Source: Moringa oleifera (lineage: Eukaryota; Streptophyta; Magnoliopsida; Brassicales; Moringaceae). Taken from it: 64,000 nucleotides of DNA. The notes beneath the pieces are model-generated. The model did no database searches, had not been told where the DNA came from, and saw only the letters and a program-made list of their open reading frames with translations. Shown piece by piece: positions 45,689-59,040 of the stretch; the first letter of the stretch is position 1, and the number at the start of each line of letters is the position of its first letter. The position numbers and the translations under genes are program-made. The stretch covers positions 5,838,501 to 5,902,500 of the forward strand of contig JAJFZO010000229.1 in NCBI GenBank assembly GCA_021397835.1, written 5' to 3'.

Positions 45689-45831
45689 TTAGATATCCTT
45701 GTTGCATCTCGCGTTGTGAGTTTTGTTGTTCCGCGTGACAAGGGGCTTAGGTGCGAGCTCGCACACCCTTGCCCCGCGAGGCAGGACGAGGGGCTTGAGA
45801 GCCCTTTGCCCCATCGGTGTGTTTACAACGT
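45689..45831 (-). other. ITS1 fragment, copy 5
   Basis: Two ITS1 pieces joined: TTTAGATATCC, then TTGTTGCATCTCGCGTTGTG onward to GTGTGTTTACAACGT. About 90 bp of the middle are missing relative to copy 3, and the 18S gene that should follow is absent. Confidence 0.8.
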
Positions 45832-45854
45832 CTTTTTAAGCCGCAAGCTCCACT
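45832..45854. other. Junction filler
   Basis: About 22 bp (CTTTTTAAGCCGCAAGCTCC) that I could not match to ITS1, 18S or the satellite. It has the appearance of filler DNA at an end-joining site. Confidence 0.5.
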
Positions 45855-48800
45855 CTTGGGGGCTGGCTTGCGATGGGCGCTCGTGGCCTGGCTTGTGCGC
45901 CCACCGGTTCCGTACGCTGGGCAAGCAGGCCATGTCGTGCTTGCTTGGGGCTGCCAAGGCATGCCTCCTGTGCCCAGGGTCTGTGCGACGTGGCTTCCCT
46001 AGATCGCTTAGTGCTCACTACGTCGAGGGACAGGGATGATGGGGCTGGCTCACCCAGGGCGCTAGTGGACTGGCTGGCACGCCCAGCGCTGCCACACGCT
46101 TGGCAAGCAACCCAGGCCATGCCTACTTGGGGATGCAAAGACATGCCTCCAGTGCCCAGGATCCGTGCGACATGGCTCCCCTGGCTCACGATGGGCATCC
46201 GTTGCTTGGCTGGCATGCCCATCACTGTCGTACGCTGGGCAAGGAGCCTATGCCCTGTCGTACGCTGGGCGCAGCCGAGGCATGCCTCAAATGTGTAGGT
46301 CCATGTGACGCGGCACCCCTAGCTCGCTTGCTGGGAACTATGTCGATGGGCTAGCTCGTGATGGGCGCCCGTGCCTTGGCTGGCACACTCACCGCTGCCG
46401 CATGCTGGGCAAGTAGCCCATGCAGTACCTGTTGGGCACTGGATCGGCTGCCGAGGCAAGCCACCTGTGGCAAGGATGCATGCGACGTGGTACCTTGGCT
46501 CACTTACTGGGCACTATGTCGAGGGGCAGGGACGAGGGGAATGGCTCTTGATGGACGCCTGTGGCATGGCAGGCACGCCCACCGCTGTCGCACGCTAGGC
46601 AAGAAGCCCATGCCATGCTTGCTGGGGGCTGCCGTGGCGTGCCTCCTATCACCATGGTTCGTGTGATGCGGCTCCCCTATCTCGCTCATTGGGCACTACG
46701 TCGAAGGACAAGGACGAGGGGGTTGGCTCGCGATGGGTGCCACTGGCCTGGCTGGCGCACCCATCGCTGTTGCACGCTGGGCACTTGGTTGATGCTGTGC
46801 CTGCTGGGGATCGCGCCCAAGTTTTATGCCACGCGGCTCCCTTGGCTCGCTCGTTGGGCACTACGTCGAGGTTGGGGGACAAGGGGGTTGGCTCGCGATG
46901 GGTGCCTGTGACCTGGCCGGCCCACCCACAACTGCCCCATGCTGGGCAAGCAGCCCATGCAGTGCCTGTTGGGGGCTGTCGAGGCAAGCAGCCCGTGCCA
47001 AGGGTCCATGCAACGTGGCTACCCTGGCTCGCTCACTGGGCACTGTGTCGAGGGGCAGGGACGAGGGGAACGGCTCGCGATGGGCGCTTGTGGCGTGGCA
47101 GGCGCTCCCACCGCTGCCACACGCTAGGCAAGGAGCCCATGCATTGCCTTTTGGGGGCTGCCATGGCGTGCCTCCTGTCCCCGTGGTCCGTGTGACGCGG
47201 CTCTCCTACCTCACTCGCTGGGCACTACATTGAGGGATAGGGATGAGGGGCTGGCTCGTGATGGGCACCCATGCCCTGGCTGGCGCCCTCACCGCTGCCG
47301 CGCGCTGGGCAAGCAACCCATGCCGTGCCTGCTTGGGGCTGCCATGGGATGCCTCCCGTGCCCAGGGTCCGTGCAACAAGGCTCCCCTGGTTCGCTCACT
47401 AGGCATTCTGTTGAGGGGCTGGCTCGCGATGAGCTTCTATGGCAAGGCTGGCGCGCCCTCCGCTGTTGCATGCTTGACAAGCAACCCATGCTGTACCTGC
47501 TAGGGGATGCTGAGGCGTGCCTCCCTTGCCCAGTGTTCGTGCGACGCGACTCCCCTGGCTCGCTTGCTGGGCACTATGTTGAGGGGCTGACTCTTGATGG
47601 GCGCTCGTGCCGTGGTTGGCGTGCCCTCCGCTGCTGCGCCTTGGGCAAGCAGCCCATGCCATGCCTACTTGGGGCTGCCAAGGCATGCCTCTCGTGCCCA
47701 GGATCCGTGTGGCAACGCTCTCCTAGTTCGCTCTTGTGCATTATGTTGAGGGGCTAGCTCGCGATGGGCTCTTGTGGCAAGGTTGGCGCGCCCTCCGCTG
47801 CCACATGCATGACAAGCAGCCCATGCCGTGCCTGTTCTGGTATGCTGAGGTGTGCCTCCCATGTCTAGGGTGCATGCGACGCGGCTCTCCTAGCTCGCTC
47901 GCTGGGGACCATGTCGAGGGGCAGGGACGAGGGGGTTGGCACACAATGGTCGCCCGTGGCCTTGCAGGTGTGCCCACTTCTGCTGCACACTGGGCAAGCA
48001 ACCCACGCTGTGGCTGCTGGTGTTTGGCAAGGCATGCCTCCCGTGCCTAGGGTCCATGCGACGGGTCTCCCCTGGCTCCCTCGCTGGGCATTATGTTGAG
48101 GGGCAGGGACGCGGGGGCTAGCTAGCGATGGGCGCCCATGCCCAGGCTGGCGCGACCACCGCTGCCAAAAGCTAGGCAAGCAGCCCATGCCACTCTTGCT
48201 TGGGGCCGCCAAGGCGTGCCTCTAGTGTGCAGGGTCCGTGTGACACGGCACCACTGTCTCATTCGCTGGGCACTATATCGATGGCTGGCTTGCGATTGGC
48301 ATCCGTGGCCTGGCTGGCGCACCCACCGTCGTCGCATTCTCAGCAAGCAGCCCATGCAGTGCCTGCTGGGGGTTGTCGAGGCAAGCCTCCCATGGCCAGA
48401 GTCCGTTCAACATGGAATCCCCTGGCTCACTCACTGGGAACTATGTTGAGGGGCAGGGACCAGGGGGCTAGCTCACGATGAGCGCCTGTAGCGTGGCAGG
48501 CATGCCGACTACTGTCGCACGCTGGGCAAGCAGCCCATGCCGTACCTGCTGGGGGTTGCCGAGGCATGCCTCAAGTGCCCAGGGTCCATGCGACGTGGCT
48601 CCCCTGGCTTGTTCGCTGGGCAGTAAGTCAAAGGGCAGGGACGAGGAGGCTGGCTCGCGATGGGCGCCCAGTGCCTGGCTGGCACGCCCACCATAGCCAC
48701 GCGCTGGGCAAGAAGCCGATGTCGTGCCTGCTGGGCACTGCCGAGGCATGCCTCAAGTGTGAAGGGTCCATGTGACGCGGCACCCCTGGCTCGTTCGCTG

Positions 48801-51800
48801 CGCACTGTGTCGATGGGCTGGCTCGCCAAGGGCGCCCGTGGCCTGGCTTTCCTACCCATCGCTGCCACATGCTGGGCAAGCAGCCCATGCAGTGCCTGCT
48901 GGGGGCTGTTGAGGCAAGCCACCCATGCCCAGGGTCCATGCGACGCGGCTACCCTGGCTCTCTCACTGGGTACTATGTCAAGGGGCAGGGAGGAGGGGAA
49001 TGGCTCGCGATGGGCGCCTGTGGTGCGGCAGGCGCTCCCACCGTTGCCGCACGCTGGGCAAGCAGCCTATGCCATGCCTATTGGGGGCTGCCATGGCGTG
49101 CCTCCTGTCGCCATGGTTCATGTGATGCGGCTCCCCTAGCTCGCTCACTAGGCACTATGTTGAGTGAAAGGGACGAGGGGACTGGCTCATGATAGGCGCC
49201 CGTGCCCTGCCTAGCGCGCCCACCGCTGCCGCGCGCTGGGCAACCAGCCCATGCCGTGCCTGCTTGGGGCTGCCAAGGCATGCCTCCGTACCCAGGGTCC
49301 GTGCGACAAGGCTCCCCTGGTTCGCTCTCTAGGCATTATGTTGAAGGGCTGGCTCGCGATGGGCTCCTGTGGCAAGGCTGGCGAGCCCTCCGCTGCAGCA
49401 AACTGGACAAGCAGCCCATGCTGTGCCTGCTGGGGGATGCTGAGGCGTGCCTCCCATGCCCAGTGTCCGTGCGACACGGCTCCCCTGGCTCGCTGGCTTG
49501 GTACTATGTTGAGGGGCTGGATCGCGATGGGCTCCCGTGGCCTGGTTGGCGCGCCCACTGCTGAGGCATGCTGGGCAAGCAACCCATGCCTTGCTGGCTA
49601 GAGGATACCGAGGCGTGCCTCCCGTGCCCAGGGTCTGTGCGACACGGCTCCCCTAGCTCGCTCGCTGGGCACTATGTTGAGGGGCTGGCTCGCGATGGGC
49701 TCTCGTTACATCGCTGGCGCGCCCACCGCTGTCGTAAGCTAGGCAAGCAGCCCATGCCGTGCCTGTTGGGGGCTGCCTAGGCGTGCCATCCGTGCCCAGG
49801 GTCTGTGCGACAGGGCTCCCTTGGCTCACTCAGCGGGCACTATGTCGAGGGGTTGGCTTGTGATGGGCACCTGTGGCATCGCAGGTGTGCCCATCGCTGC
49901 CGCACGCTGGGCAAGCAGCCCATGCCGTGTTTGTTGGGGGCTTCCGAGCCGAGCCTCCCGCCCCCAGGGTCCGTGCGACGCGGGTCCCCTGGCATGCTCG
50001 CTGGTTACTATTTCGAGGGGCTCGCCCACGATGGGTGCCCGTGGCCTGGCTGGCCCGCCCACCGCTACCAAAATGTTTGACAAGCGGCCCATACCGTGCC
50101 TGCTCTGGGCTGCCGAGCCGAGCCTTCCGTGCCCAGGGTCCGTGCGACGCGGCTCCCCTGGCACGCTCGCTGGTTACTATGTTGAGGGGCTCGCCCACAA
50201 TGGTCGCCCGTGGCCTGGCTGTCGCGCCCTCTGCTGCTGCAAGTTGAGCAAGCTGCCCATGCTGTGTCTGCTGGGGGCTGCCAAGGAATGTCTCCCGTGT
50301 CTAGTGTCTGTGCGAACCGGCTCCCCTGGCTCGGTCGCTGGGCACTACATCGAGGGACAGGTACGAGGGGGTGGGCTCGCGATGGGTGCCTGTGGCCTGG
50401 CTTATGCGCCCTCTGCTGCCGCACGCTGGGCAAGCTGCCCATGCCATGTCTGCTGGGGGCTGCCGAGGCATGCCTCCTGTGCCTAGGGTCATGTGATGCG
50501 GCTCCCATGGCTCACCCACTGTGCACTACATCGAGGGGCAGGGACGAGGGGCCTGGCAAGCGATGCGTGTCCGTGGCCTGGCTAGCGCCCCCACCGCTAT
50601 CACACGATGAGAAAGCAGCCCAAGTCGTGCTTGCTGGGGCTGCCGAGGCGTGCCTGCCATGCCTAGTGTCTGTGCGACGCGGCTCCCTTGGCTCGCTCGT
50701 TGGGCACTATGTCAAGGGACAGGGACGAGGGGGCTGGCTAGTGCACCCTCTGCTGCCGCACGCGGGACAAGCAGCCCATGCCGTACCCGCTGCGGGTTCC
50801 CTAGGAATGCCTCCCATGCTCAGGGTCCATGCGACGGGGCTCCCCTGGCTCGCTCTCTGGGTACTAAGTCGAGGGGCTGGCATGTGATGGGTGCCTGTGG
50901 CATCGTAGGCGTGGCCATCGCTACCGCACGGTGGGTAAGCAGCCCATGCCGTGCCTGCTGGGGGCTGCCAAGGCTTGCCTCCCATGCCTCGGGTCGGTGT
51001 GATGCGGCTTCGCTCGCTCACTCGCTGGGCACTATGCCGAGGGGCAGGGACGAGGGGGTAGGCTCGTCATGGGCGCCGTAAGCCTGGCTGGCGCACCCAC
51101 CGCAACCGCACGGTGGCCAAGCTACCCATGATGTGTCTGCTGGGGGCTGCTGAGGTGTGCCACCCGTGCCCAGGGTTCGTGCGACACTGCTCCCCTGGCT
51201 CGCTTGGTGGGGACTATGCCGGGGGGCTGGCCCGTGATGGGTGACCGGGGCCTCGCTGGCGCGCCCACCATTGCTGAACGCTGGGCGAGGAGCCCAAGCT
51301 GTGGCTGCTGGGATTGTCGAGGCATGCCTCCCGGGCCCAGGATCCGTGCGATGCGCTACCCCTGGCTCACTCGTTTAGCACTACATCGCTGCTGCACACT
51401 GGGCAAGCAGCCCATGCCGTGCCTGCTAGGGGCTGCTGAGGCATGCCTTCGATGCCTAAGGTCCTTGCGATGTGGCTCCACTGGCTTGCTTGCTGGGCAT
51501 TACGTCGAGGGACAGGTACTAGGGGGCTGGCTGGCGATGGGCACCCGTGGCCTGGCTGTTGCTCCCACCGCTACCACATGCTGGGTAAGCAGCCCATCCC
51601 ATGCCTGCTAGGGGCTGCGGAGGCTTGCCTCCCGTGCCAAGGGTCCTTGCGACGCGGCTCCCCTAGCTTGCTCGCTGGTTACTATATCGAGCGACTGGCT
51701 AGCGATGGGCGCCCGTGGCCTGGCTGGTGCGCCCACCGCTGCTGCACTTTGGGCAAGCAACCTATGCAGTGCCTGCTGGGCACTGCCGAGGCATGCCTCC

Positions 51801-54800
51801 TGTGCCCAGGGTCCATGCGACGCGGCTCCCTGGCTCGCTCGCTAGGCACTATGTTGAAGGGCTGGCTCGCGATGGGCGTACGTGGCATCGCTGACGTGCG
51901 CTCCACTGCTGCACGCTGGGCAAGCAGCGTATGATGTGCCTAGTGGGGGCTGCTGAGGCATGCCTTCCTTGCCCAGGGTCCGTGCGACGTGGCTCCCACG
52001 GCTCACTCGTTGCGCACTACTTCGATGGGCTAGCTCGCGATGGGCGCTCATGGCCTGGCTGGCGCGCCCACCGCTTTTGCACGCTAGGGAAGCAACCCAT
52101 GACATGCCTGCTGGGGGCAGCTGAAGCATGCCTCACGTGCCCAGGGTCTATGCGATGCGGCTTCCATGGCTCGCTCGCTGCGCATTATGTCGAGGGGCTT
52201 GCTCGTGATGGGCTCCCGGGGCCTGGCTCGCGTGGCCACCGCTGCTGCTCCATGGCAAGCAGCCTATGCCATGCTTGCTGGGGGCATCCAAGGTGTGCCT
52301 CCCATACCCAGGGTCCTTGCGACCTGACTCCCCTGGCTCGCTCGCTGCACACTATGTCGAGGGTCTGGCTCGCGAGGGTCGCCCGTGGCCTGGCTGATGC
52401 GCCCACCGCTGCTGCACACGAGGCAAGATGCCCATGCTGAGCCACTTGGTGGCTTCCGAGGCATGCCTCTCGTACCCAGGGTCCGTTCGACGTGGCTCCC
52501 ATGGCTCGCTCACTGCGCACTATGTCGAGCGGTTGGCTTGTGATGGGCGCCTGTGGCCTGGCTGGCGTGCCCACCGCTGCCACACGCTGGGCAAGAAGCC
52601 CATCCCATGCCTTCTGGGGGATGCCGAGGCATGCCTCTCGCACCAGGTCCATGCGACGCGGCTCTCCTAGCTCGCTGGCCTAGCACTATGTCGAGGGGCT
52701 GGCTCGCGATGGGCACCCGTGGCCTGGCTGGCACGCCTACCTCTGTCTCACGCTGGGCAAGCAGCCCATGTTGTGCTCGCTGGGGGCTGCCAAGGCTTGC
52801 CTCTCGTGCCCCGGGTCCTTGCAATGCGGCTCCCCTGGCTCGTTTGCTGGGCATTACGTCTAGGAAAAGGGACGAGGGGGCTGGCTCACGATGGGCGCTC
52901 GTGGCCTGGCTGGTGCGCCCATCGCTGCCACACGCTGGGCATGCAGCCCATGCCGTGCTTGGTGGGTGCTGCTGAGGCATGCCTTCCTTGCCCAGGGTCA
53001 GTGCGATGTGGCTCCCACGGCTCGCTCACTGCGCACTGTGACGATGGACTAGCTCGCGATGGGCGCCCGTGGCCTGGGTGACGCGCGCACCGCTGCCAGG
53101 CGCTGGGCAAGCGAACCATGCCATCCCTTTTGGAGGCTGCCGAGGCGCGCCTCCCATACCCAGGGTCTGCGCGACTTGGCTCCCATGGCGCACTCGCTGC
53201 GTACTATGTCGAGGGGCTGGCTCGCGATGGGTGCCTGTGGCTTGGCTAGTGTGCCCATCGCTACCGCACGCTGGGCAGGAAGCCCATCCCATGCCTTCTG
53301 GGGGCTGCCAAGGCATGCCTCCCATGCCCAGGGTCTGTACGACGCAGTCTCCTGGCTCACTCACTGCGCACTATGTCGACGCGATGGGCGTCCGTGGCCT
53401 GGCTGGCGCTCCCACCGCTGCTGCACGCTGGGCAAGCAGCCCATACCATGCCTACTAGGGGCTGCCGAGGCGTGCCTCCCATACTCAGGGTCCGTTCGAC
53501 GTGGCTCCCATGGCTTGCTCGCTGTGCACTATGCCTAGGGGCTGGCTCGTGATTGGCGTCCACGGCTTGGCTGGCACGCCAACCACTGCTGGACGCTTGG
53601 CAAGAAGACCATCCCATGCCTTTTGAGCACTTCCGAGGCATGCCTCCAGCGCCCCAGGTCCATGCGACGCGGCTCTCCTGGCTGGCTCTCTGGGCACTAT
53701 GTCCAGGGGCTGGCTTGTGATGGGCGCCCATGGCCTGGCTGGCCCGCGCTGGGCAAGCAGCCCATGCCATGCCTGCTGAGGGCTCCCGAGGCATGGCTCC
53801 CGTGCCTAGTGTCTGTGCGACGCCACTCCCCTAGCTCACTCACCAGGCACTATGTCTAGGGGCAGGGACGAGTTGGCTGGCTCGCGATGGGTGCCCGTGG
53901 CCTAGCTGGCGCGACCACCGATGCAGCACACTGGGAAAGCATCCCATGCCATGCCTGCTGGGGGCTACCAAGGTGTGCCTCCCATGCCCAGGGTCCATGT
54001 GATGCAACTCCCCTGCCTCACACGCTGAGCAGTAAGTGGAGGGGCAAGGACGAGGGGGCTGGCTCACTATGAGCGCCACTGGCCGGGCTGGCACGCCCTC
54101 AGCTGCCGCACGCTGAACACTTGGCCCCATCGTGCCTGCTGGGTGCTGCCGAGGCATGCCTTTCGTGCCCAGGGTCCATGCGATGCGGCTCCCCTGGCTC
54201 GCTCGCTGGGCACCATGTCGAGGGGAAGGGACGAAGGGGCTGGCACGCGGTGGGCGCCCGTGGCCTGGCTGGTGCGCCCACCACTGCCGCACGCTGGGCT
54301 GGCAGCCCATGTGATGCTTGCTGGGGGCTTCCGAGGCATGCCTCCTCTACCCAGGATCCATGCGATGCAGCTCTCCTGGCTCGCTCGCTGGGCAGTAATT
54401 TGAGGGGCAGGGACGAGGGGGCTGGCTCGCAATGGGCGCCCGTGGCCTGGCTGGCACGCCCACCACTGCCGCACGATGGGCAAGCAGCCCATGCCATGCC
54501 TACTGGGGGCTTCCGAGACATGAATGTCATGCCCAGGGTCCATGCGACACGGCTCCCCTGGCTTGCTAGCTGGGTAGTAAGTCGAGGGGCAGGGACGAGT
54601 GGGCTGACTCGCGATGGGCGCCCCTGGCCTGGCTGGCGCTCCCACCGCTGCCGCATGCTGGGAAAGTAGCCCATGCCATGCCTGCTGGGGGCTGCCTTGG
54701 CATGACTCTCATGCCCAGGGTCCATGTGACGTGGCTCCCCTGCCTCGCTTGCTGGGCCGTAAGTGGAGGGGCAGGGACAAGGCGGCTGGCTAGCGATGGG

Positions 54801-55278
54801 CGCCCATAGCCTGGCCGGTGTGCCCACAGCTGCCGCACGCTGGGAAAGCAGCCGATGCCATTCCTACTGGGGGCTGCCAAGGCATGATTCTCGTGCCCAG
54901 GGTCCATGTGATACGGCTCCCCTGGCTCGCTAGCTGGGCAATAAGTCGAGGGGCAGGGACAAGGGGGCTGGCTCGTGATGGGCGCCCGTGGCCTGGTTAG
55001 CGTGCCCACCGCTGCCTCACGCTAGGAAAGCAGCCCATGCCGTGCCTGTTGGGTGCTGCCAAGGCATGAATGTCATGTCCAGGGTCCGTGTGACTCGGCA
55101 CCCCTGCCTCGCTCTTTGTGCAGTAAGTGGAGGGTCAGGGACATGGTGGCTGGCGGGCACACAGCTGCCGCATGCTGGGCAAGCAGCCCATGCCGTGCCG
55201 GCTGGGCGCTGCTAAGGCATGCCTCCCGTGCCCAGTGTCCATGTGACACAGCTTCCCTGGCTTGCTCACTAGGCAGTA
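45855..55278. repeat. IGS satellite array e (9.4 kb, ~53 monomers, two length classes)
   Basis: The longest IGS array in the window. Monomers of ~181 bp (with GGGGCAGGGACGAGGGG) are mixed with ~168-bp monomers that lack GCAGGGACGAGGGG, for example landmark spacings of 170, 167 and 169 at 47395-47901 followed by 181. Short forms dominate roughly 47.4-53.7 kb. The 53.8-55.2 kb end is again of the long GCAGTAAGTCGAGG type. Spurious open frames occur in all phases. Confidence 0.92.
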
Positions 55279-55534
55279 CTTTACCGTGGGACAGCATCGA
55301 GGGACAAGTTTCTGTTAGATATATATATATATTTTTTATTGGAGTAACACTTGGTACCCCAATGCTTCCCGATATGTTTCCAAGTGTTTTTTCCTTGTGT
55401 TTCTCATTCTCCACAAGCCCAAAGGACTTGCTTCTTTTTCCAAGTCATTATCTTGAGGGATCATTTCAGACCTAGGGGCATCGATTGCCGAAAAGAGAGG
55501 GACAATTGTTGTGGGGAGTTCGGGAGGGGGGGGG
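55279..55534 (-). other. rDNA 3' spacer, copy 6
   Basis: Conserved spacer: ACTTTACCGTGGGACAGCATCGAGGG (shown as a landmark split over the region), a TATATATATATATTTTTTATT tract, CCCAAAGGACTTGC and GAAAAGAGAGGGACAATTG. It leads into the 26S 3' end. Confidence 0.82.
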
Positions 55535-56553
55535 GAGGGATGAATCGAAGCGACGAAGGGCTGAATCTTCCTGGATCATGGCAGCAAGGCCACTCTGCCA
55601 CTTACAATACCCCGTCGCATATTTAAGTCATCTGCAAATGATTCTACCCATCACTCGGTGGGAATCGCACTTCAAGGCAGCCCACTAGGCTCCTCCACCG
55701 CGCGGGCTTGGCCAACGACACGTGCCTTTGGGGGTCGGGTGGCCCCTACTACAGGTCGGCAATCGGGGACAGGTGCATAGTCGCTTCACTCCACTGGCTT
55801 TTCAACCAAGTGCGATGACCAATTGTGCAAATCAATGGTTCCTCTCATACTAGGTTGAATTACTATCATGACGCGGGCATCAATAGGGTAAAACTAACTT
55901 ATCTCACAACGATCTAAACCCAGCTTCCGTTCCCTATTGGTGGGTGAACAATCCAACACTTAGTGAATTCTACTTTACAATGATAGGAAGAGTCGAATCG
56001 AAGGATTAAAAAGCCACGTCGCTATGAACACTTGGCTACCACAAGCCAGTTATCCCTGTGGTAACTTCTCTGACACCTCTAGCTTCAAATTTCAAAGGTC
56101 TAAAGGATTGATAGGCCACGGTTTCACGGTTTGTATTCGTATTGGAAATTAGAATCAAACAAGCTTTTACCCTTTTGTTCCACACGAGATTTCTGTTCAT
56201 GTTGTCTTTTAACAGATGTGCCACCCCAGCCAAACTCCCCACCTGACAATATCTTCCGCTCGGATCGGCCGGCCGAAGCCGACCTTGGGTCCAAAAAGAG
56301 GGGTGACGCCTTACCTCCGATTCATGAAATAAGTAAAATAACGTTAAAAGTAGTGGTATTTCACTTTCACCGTTTCCAGCTCCCACTTATCCTACACCTC
56401 TCAAGTCATTTCACAAAGTCAGACTAGAGTGAAGCTCCACAGGGTCTTCTTTCCCTGCTGATTCTGCCAAGCTCGTTCCTTTGGCTGTGGTTTCGTTGGA
56501 TAGTAGATAGGGACAGTGGGAATCTCGTTAATCCATTCATGTGCATCACTAAT
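55535..56553 (-). pseudogene. 26S rRNA 3' fragment, copy 6
   Basis: About 1.0 kb of 26S from its 3' end to GTGCATCACTAAT, where it meets inverted satellite. The sarcin-ricin loop complement at 55841-55851 is CCTCTCATACT (G to A). Further gaps include about 30 bp near 55770-55790 and a ~27-bp loss at 56200 relative to copy 3. Confidence 0.9.
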
Positions 56554-57405
56554 GAGGCACAGGATGCATGCCTCAGCAGCCCCCTGCAGGCACGACATGG
56601 GCTGTTTGCCCAGCATGCTGGAACGGTGGGCGTGCCAGCCAGGCCACGAGCGCCCATTGCGAGCTAGCCATTTTGTCCCTGCTCCTTGACATAGTGCCCA
56701 GTGAGCAATCAAGGGCAGTTGCGTCACATGGACCCTGGGGAAGGGAGGCATGCGTCGGCAGCCCCCAAAAGGCACAAGATGGGATGCTTGCCCAGCGTGC
56801 GACAGCGGTGGGTGCGCCAGCCAGGCCACGGGCGCCCATCACGAGCTAGCGCCTCGACTTAGTGCCCTGCGAGAGAGCAAGGGGAGCCGTGTTGCATGGA
56901 CCCTGGGCACGGGATGCATGCCTCGGTAGCCCCCTATAGGTACGGCATGGGCTGCTTGCCCAACGTGCTAGAGCGATGGGCGTGCCAGCCAGGCCACGGG
57001 CGCCCATTGGGAGCTAGCCCTTTCGTCCCTGCCCCTCGACATAGTGCCCAGTGAGCAAGCAAGGGAAGCTGCGTCACACAAACCCTGGGGAAGGGAGGCA
57101 TTCCTCGGCAGCCCCCAAAAGGCACGACATGGGATGCTTGCCCAGCTTGCGACAGCGGTGGGTGCGCCAGCCACGCCACGGACGCCCATCACGAGCTAGC
57201 GCCTTAACTTAGTGCCCAGCAAACGAGCCTGGGGAGCCACATCGCATGGGCCCTGGGCATGAGAGGCATGCCTCAGCAACCCCCAGCAAGCACAACAAGG
57301 GCTACTTGCCTAGCATGCAGCAGCGATGGGCATGCCAGCCAGCCCACGGGCGCCTATCGCGAGTCATCCCCCTCGTTCCGTCCCCTTGACTTACTGCCCA
57401 GCATC
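56554..57405. repeat. Inverted IGS satellite array f (dimeric order)
   Basis: The same satellite in reverse complement. The CTGGGGAAGGGAGGCAT variant recurs at 56735 and 57085 (350 bp), alternating with the ordinary CTGGGCAC type. The dimer combines one ~180-bp and one ~170-bp monomer. Confidence 0.9.
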
Positions 57406-57675
57406 CGAGCCAGGGATGCCACAGTAATCACCAGCGGGCATGGCGCTAGCCTTGCCAGGGGCGCACCATGCAAGCTAGCAGTGAGCATGCTGTGGGGCTC
57501 GGCACGTGCTATGCGCGTTGATTTCATGGGCAAGCTGGGGTTGGCCATGTCCCTTAGCTGTGATGGACCCTGAGGGCAGCCATGGGGTGGTTTGAGGTGC
57601 GCTGCACAAGGAGCCAGCATGCATCCTGGGCCAGGCAGAGGCACAGTTGCCCCAGCTTGCTTGCCGCAATGATCA
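57406..57675 (+). other. Inverted unique IGS segment, first unit
   Basis: Reverse complement of 25141-25385: GCTAGCCTTGCCAGGGG, TGATTTCATGGGCAAGC, GGACCCTGAGGGCAGCCATG. It precedes the AT-rich promoter block as in the forward unit. Confidence 0.8.
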
Positions 57676-58020
57676 GTTGCGAAATTGGTGTGCATTGACA
57701 GTATTTCCATCATGGAATTGGTCCCAAAATGACTCAAATAAATTGTGTAATTCTTGAGGAGTCTGCTCCTGAAGTTTGGGATCATTTCGACTCACGGGCT
57801 ATTTTTGATGATTTTTCAATTTTGGCTACAGAAAATTCATTAAAAAAATTTAGTGCTCAAAAAATTCTGAAATTTTTTTTAGTTGTAGATATGATTATTC
57901 TCCATTTGTGTACAAAATTTCAACTCAAAATTCCAAGAAAATCATTTTTTAGACCCATAATGACGGCTCAGACATATTGATGTTTCCTCTTAACAGGAGT
58001 GAAATTTCGTTTAAAACTCT
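57676..58020 (+). promoter_or_regulatory. Inverted AT-rich promoter block, first unit
   Basis: Reverse-complement homologue of 24833-25140, with CAAAATGACTCAAATAAATTG, CACGGGCTATTTTTGATG and ATTTCAACTCAAAATTCC. It ends directly at the candidate start site. Confidence 0.6.
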
Positions 58021-58032
58021 TTTGGGGGGAGG
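58021..58032 (+). promoter_or_regulatory. Candidate Pol I start site, inverted unit 1
   Basis: TTTGGGGGGAGG followed by TGGTCACC, on the plus strand. Homologous to 24820-24832; the TTTA tract is reduced to TTTG. Confidence 0.55.
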
Positions 58033-58397
58033 TGGTCACCCAGCTTGCTGGGTGCCAACGGGCCATGCGTGCTCCCCCCAGCCCATCCAACGTGGGCAGG
58101 CGCTGGCCTTGGGCAACCCAGTGCATGGCATGGGCAGGTGGCTTGTTGCCTTGCCCATCCAGCAAGCGGTGCGTGGCTGTAGCGGCCACCACCGCTAACA
58201 GGCAAGCGGCCGGCGACGTCGGCTGAAAAGTGCGGGATGCCCGATCAGTAGCCGACGGAGTGGGGAAAACGTGTAAAACGAAATCTACTAAATTGTGGGC
58301 AACAAAATGAGAAAAATCGTTGGATAATGAGCTGGGATGTGGCTACACAAGCTCGACAGTGTGGACAGCGAAGCTAACGATGATGCATGCTACGCGA
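58033..58397 (+). other. Inverted 5'ETS start, truncated
   Basis: Matches the first ~365 bp of the ETS (GCCAACGGGCCATGCGTGC to GATAATGAGCTGGGATGTGG and GATGATGCATGCTACGCGAG), then breaks into satellite at a shared GCGAG. Confidence 0.8.
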
Positions 58398-59040
58398 GCT
58401 AGCCCCGTCGTCTCTTTCCTTCGACGTAATGCCCAGCGAGCGAGCCAAGGGAGCCACGTTGCATGGACCCTGGGCAGGGGAGGCATGCCTCGGCAACCCC
58501 CAGTAGGCATGGCATGGGCCAACTGCCCAGCATGCGATTGTGGTGGGTGCACCAGCCAAGCTAGTGGCGTCCATCACGAGTCAGCCCTCTCGTCCCCGAA
58601 CCACGACATAGTGCCCAACGAGCGAGCCAGGGGAGACGCGCCACACAAACCCTAGGCACAGGAGGCATGCCTCGGCAGCCTCCAGCAGGCACGGCATGGC
58701 TGCTAGCCTAGCGTGTGGCAGTGATGGGCGTGCCAGCCAAGCCACTGGCGCCCATTGCGAGCCAGCCCCGTCGTCGCTGTCCTTCGACATAGTGTGCAGT
58801 GAGCGAGCCAAGGGAGCCATGAACCTGGGGACAGGAGGCATGTCTCAGTAGCCCTCATCAGGCACGGCATAGGCGAAGTGCCCAGCGTGCGACAGCTGTG
58901 GGCGCGCCTGCCAGGACAGTGGTGCCCATCGCAAGCCAAGCACCTCGTCTCCAACCTCGACGTAGTGCAACAGTTATGGGCGCGTCTGCCAGGACACGGG
59001 TGCCCATTGCGAGCCAGACCCCTCGTCCTTGCCCTCAACG
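58398..59040. repeat. Inverted IGS satellite array g (~3.5 monomers)
   Basis: Reverse-complement monomers (CCTTCGACATAGTGCCCAGC, GGCATGCCTCGGCAGCC). A ~75-bp local duplication of the CGACAGCTGTGGGCGCGCC segment occurs at 58890-58990. Confidence 0.88.
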
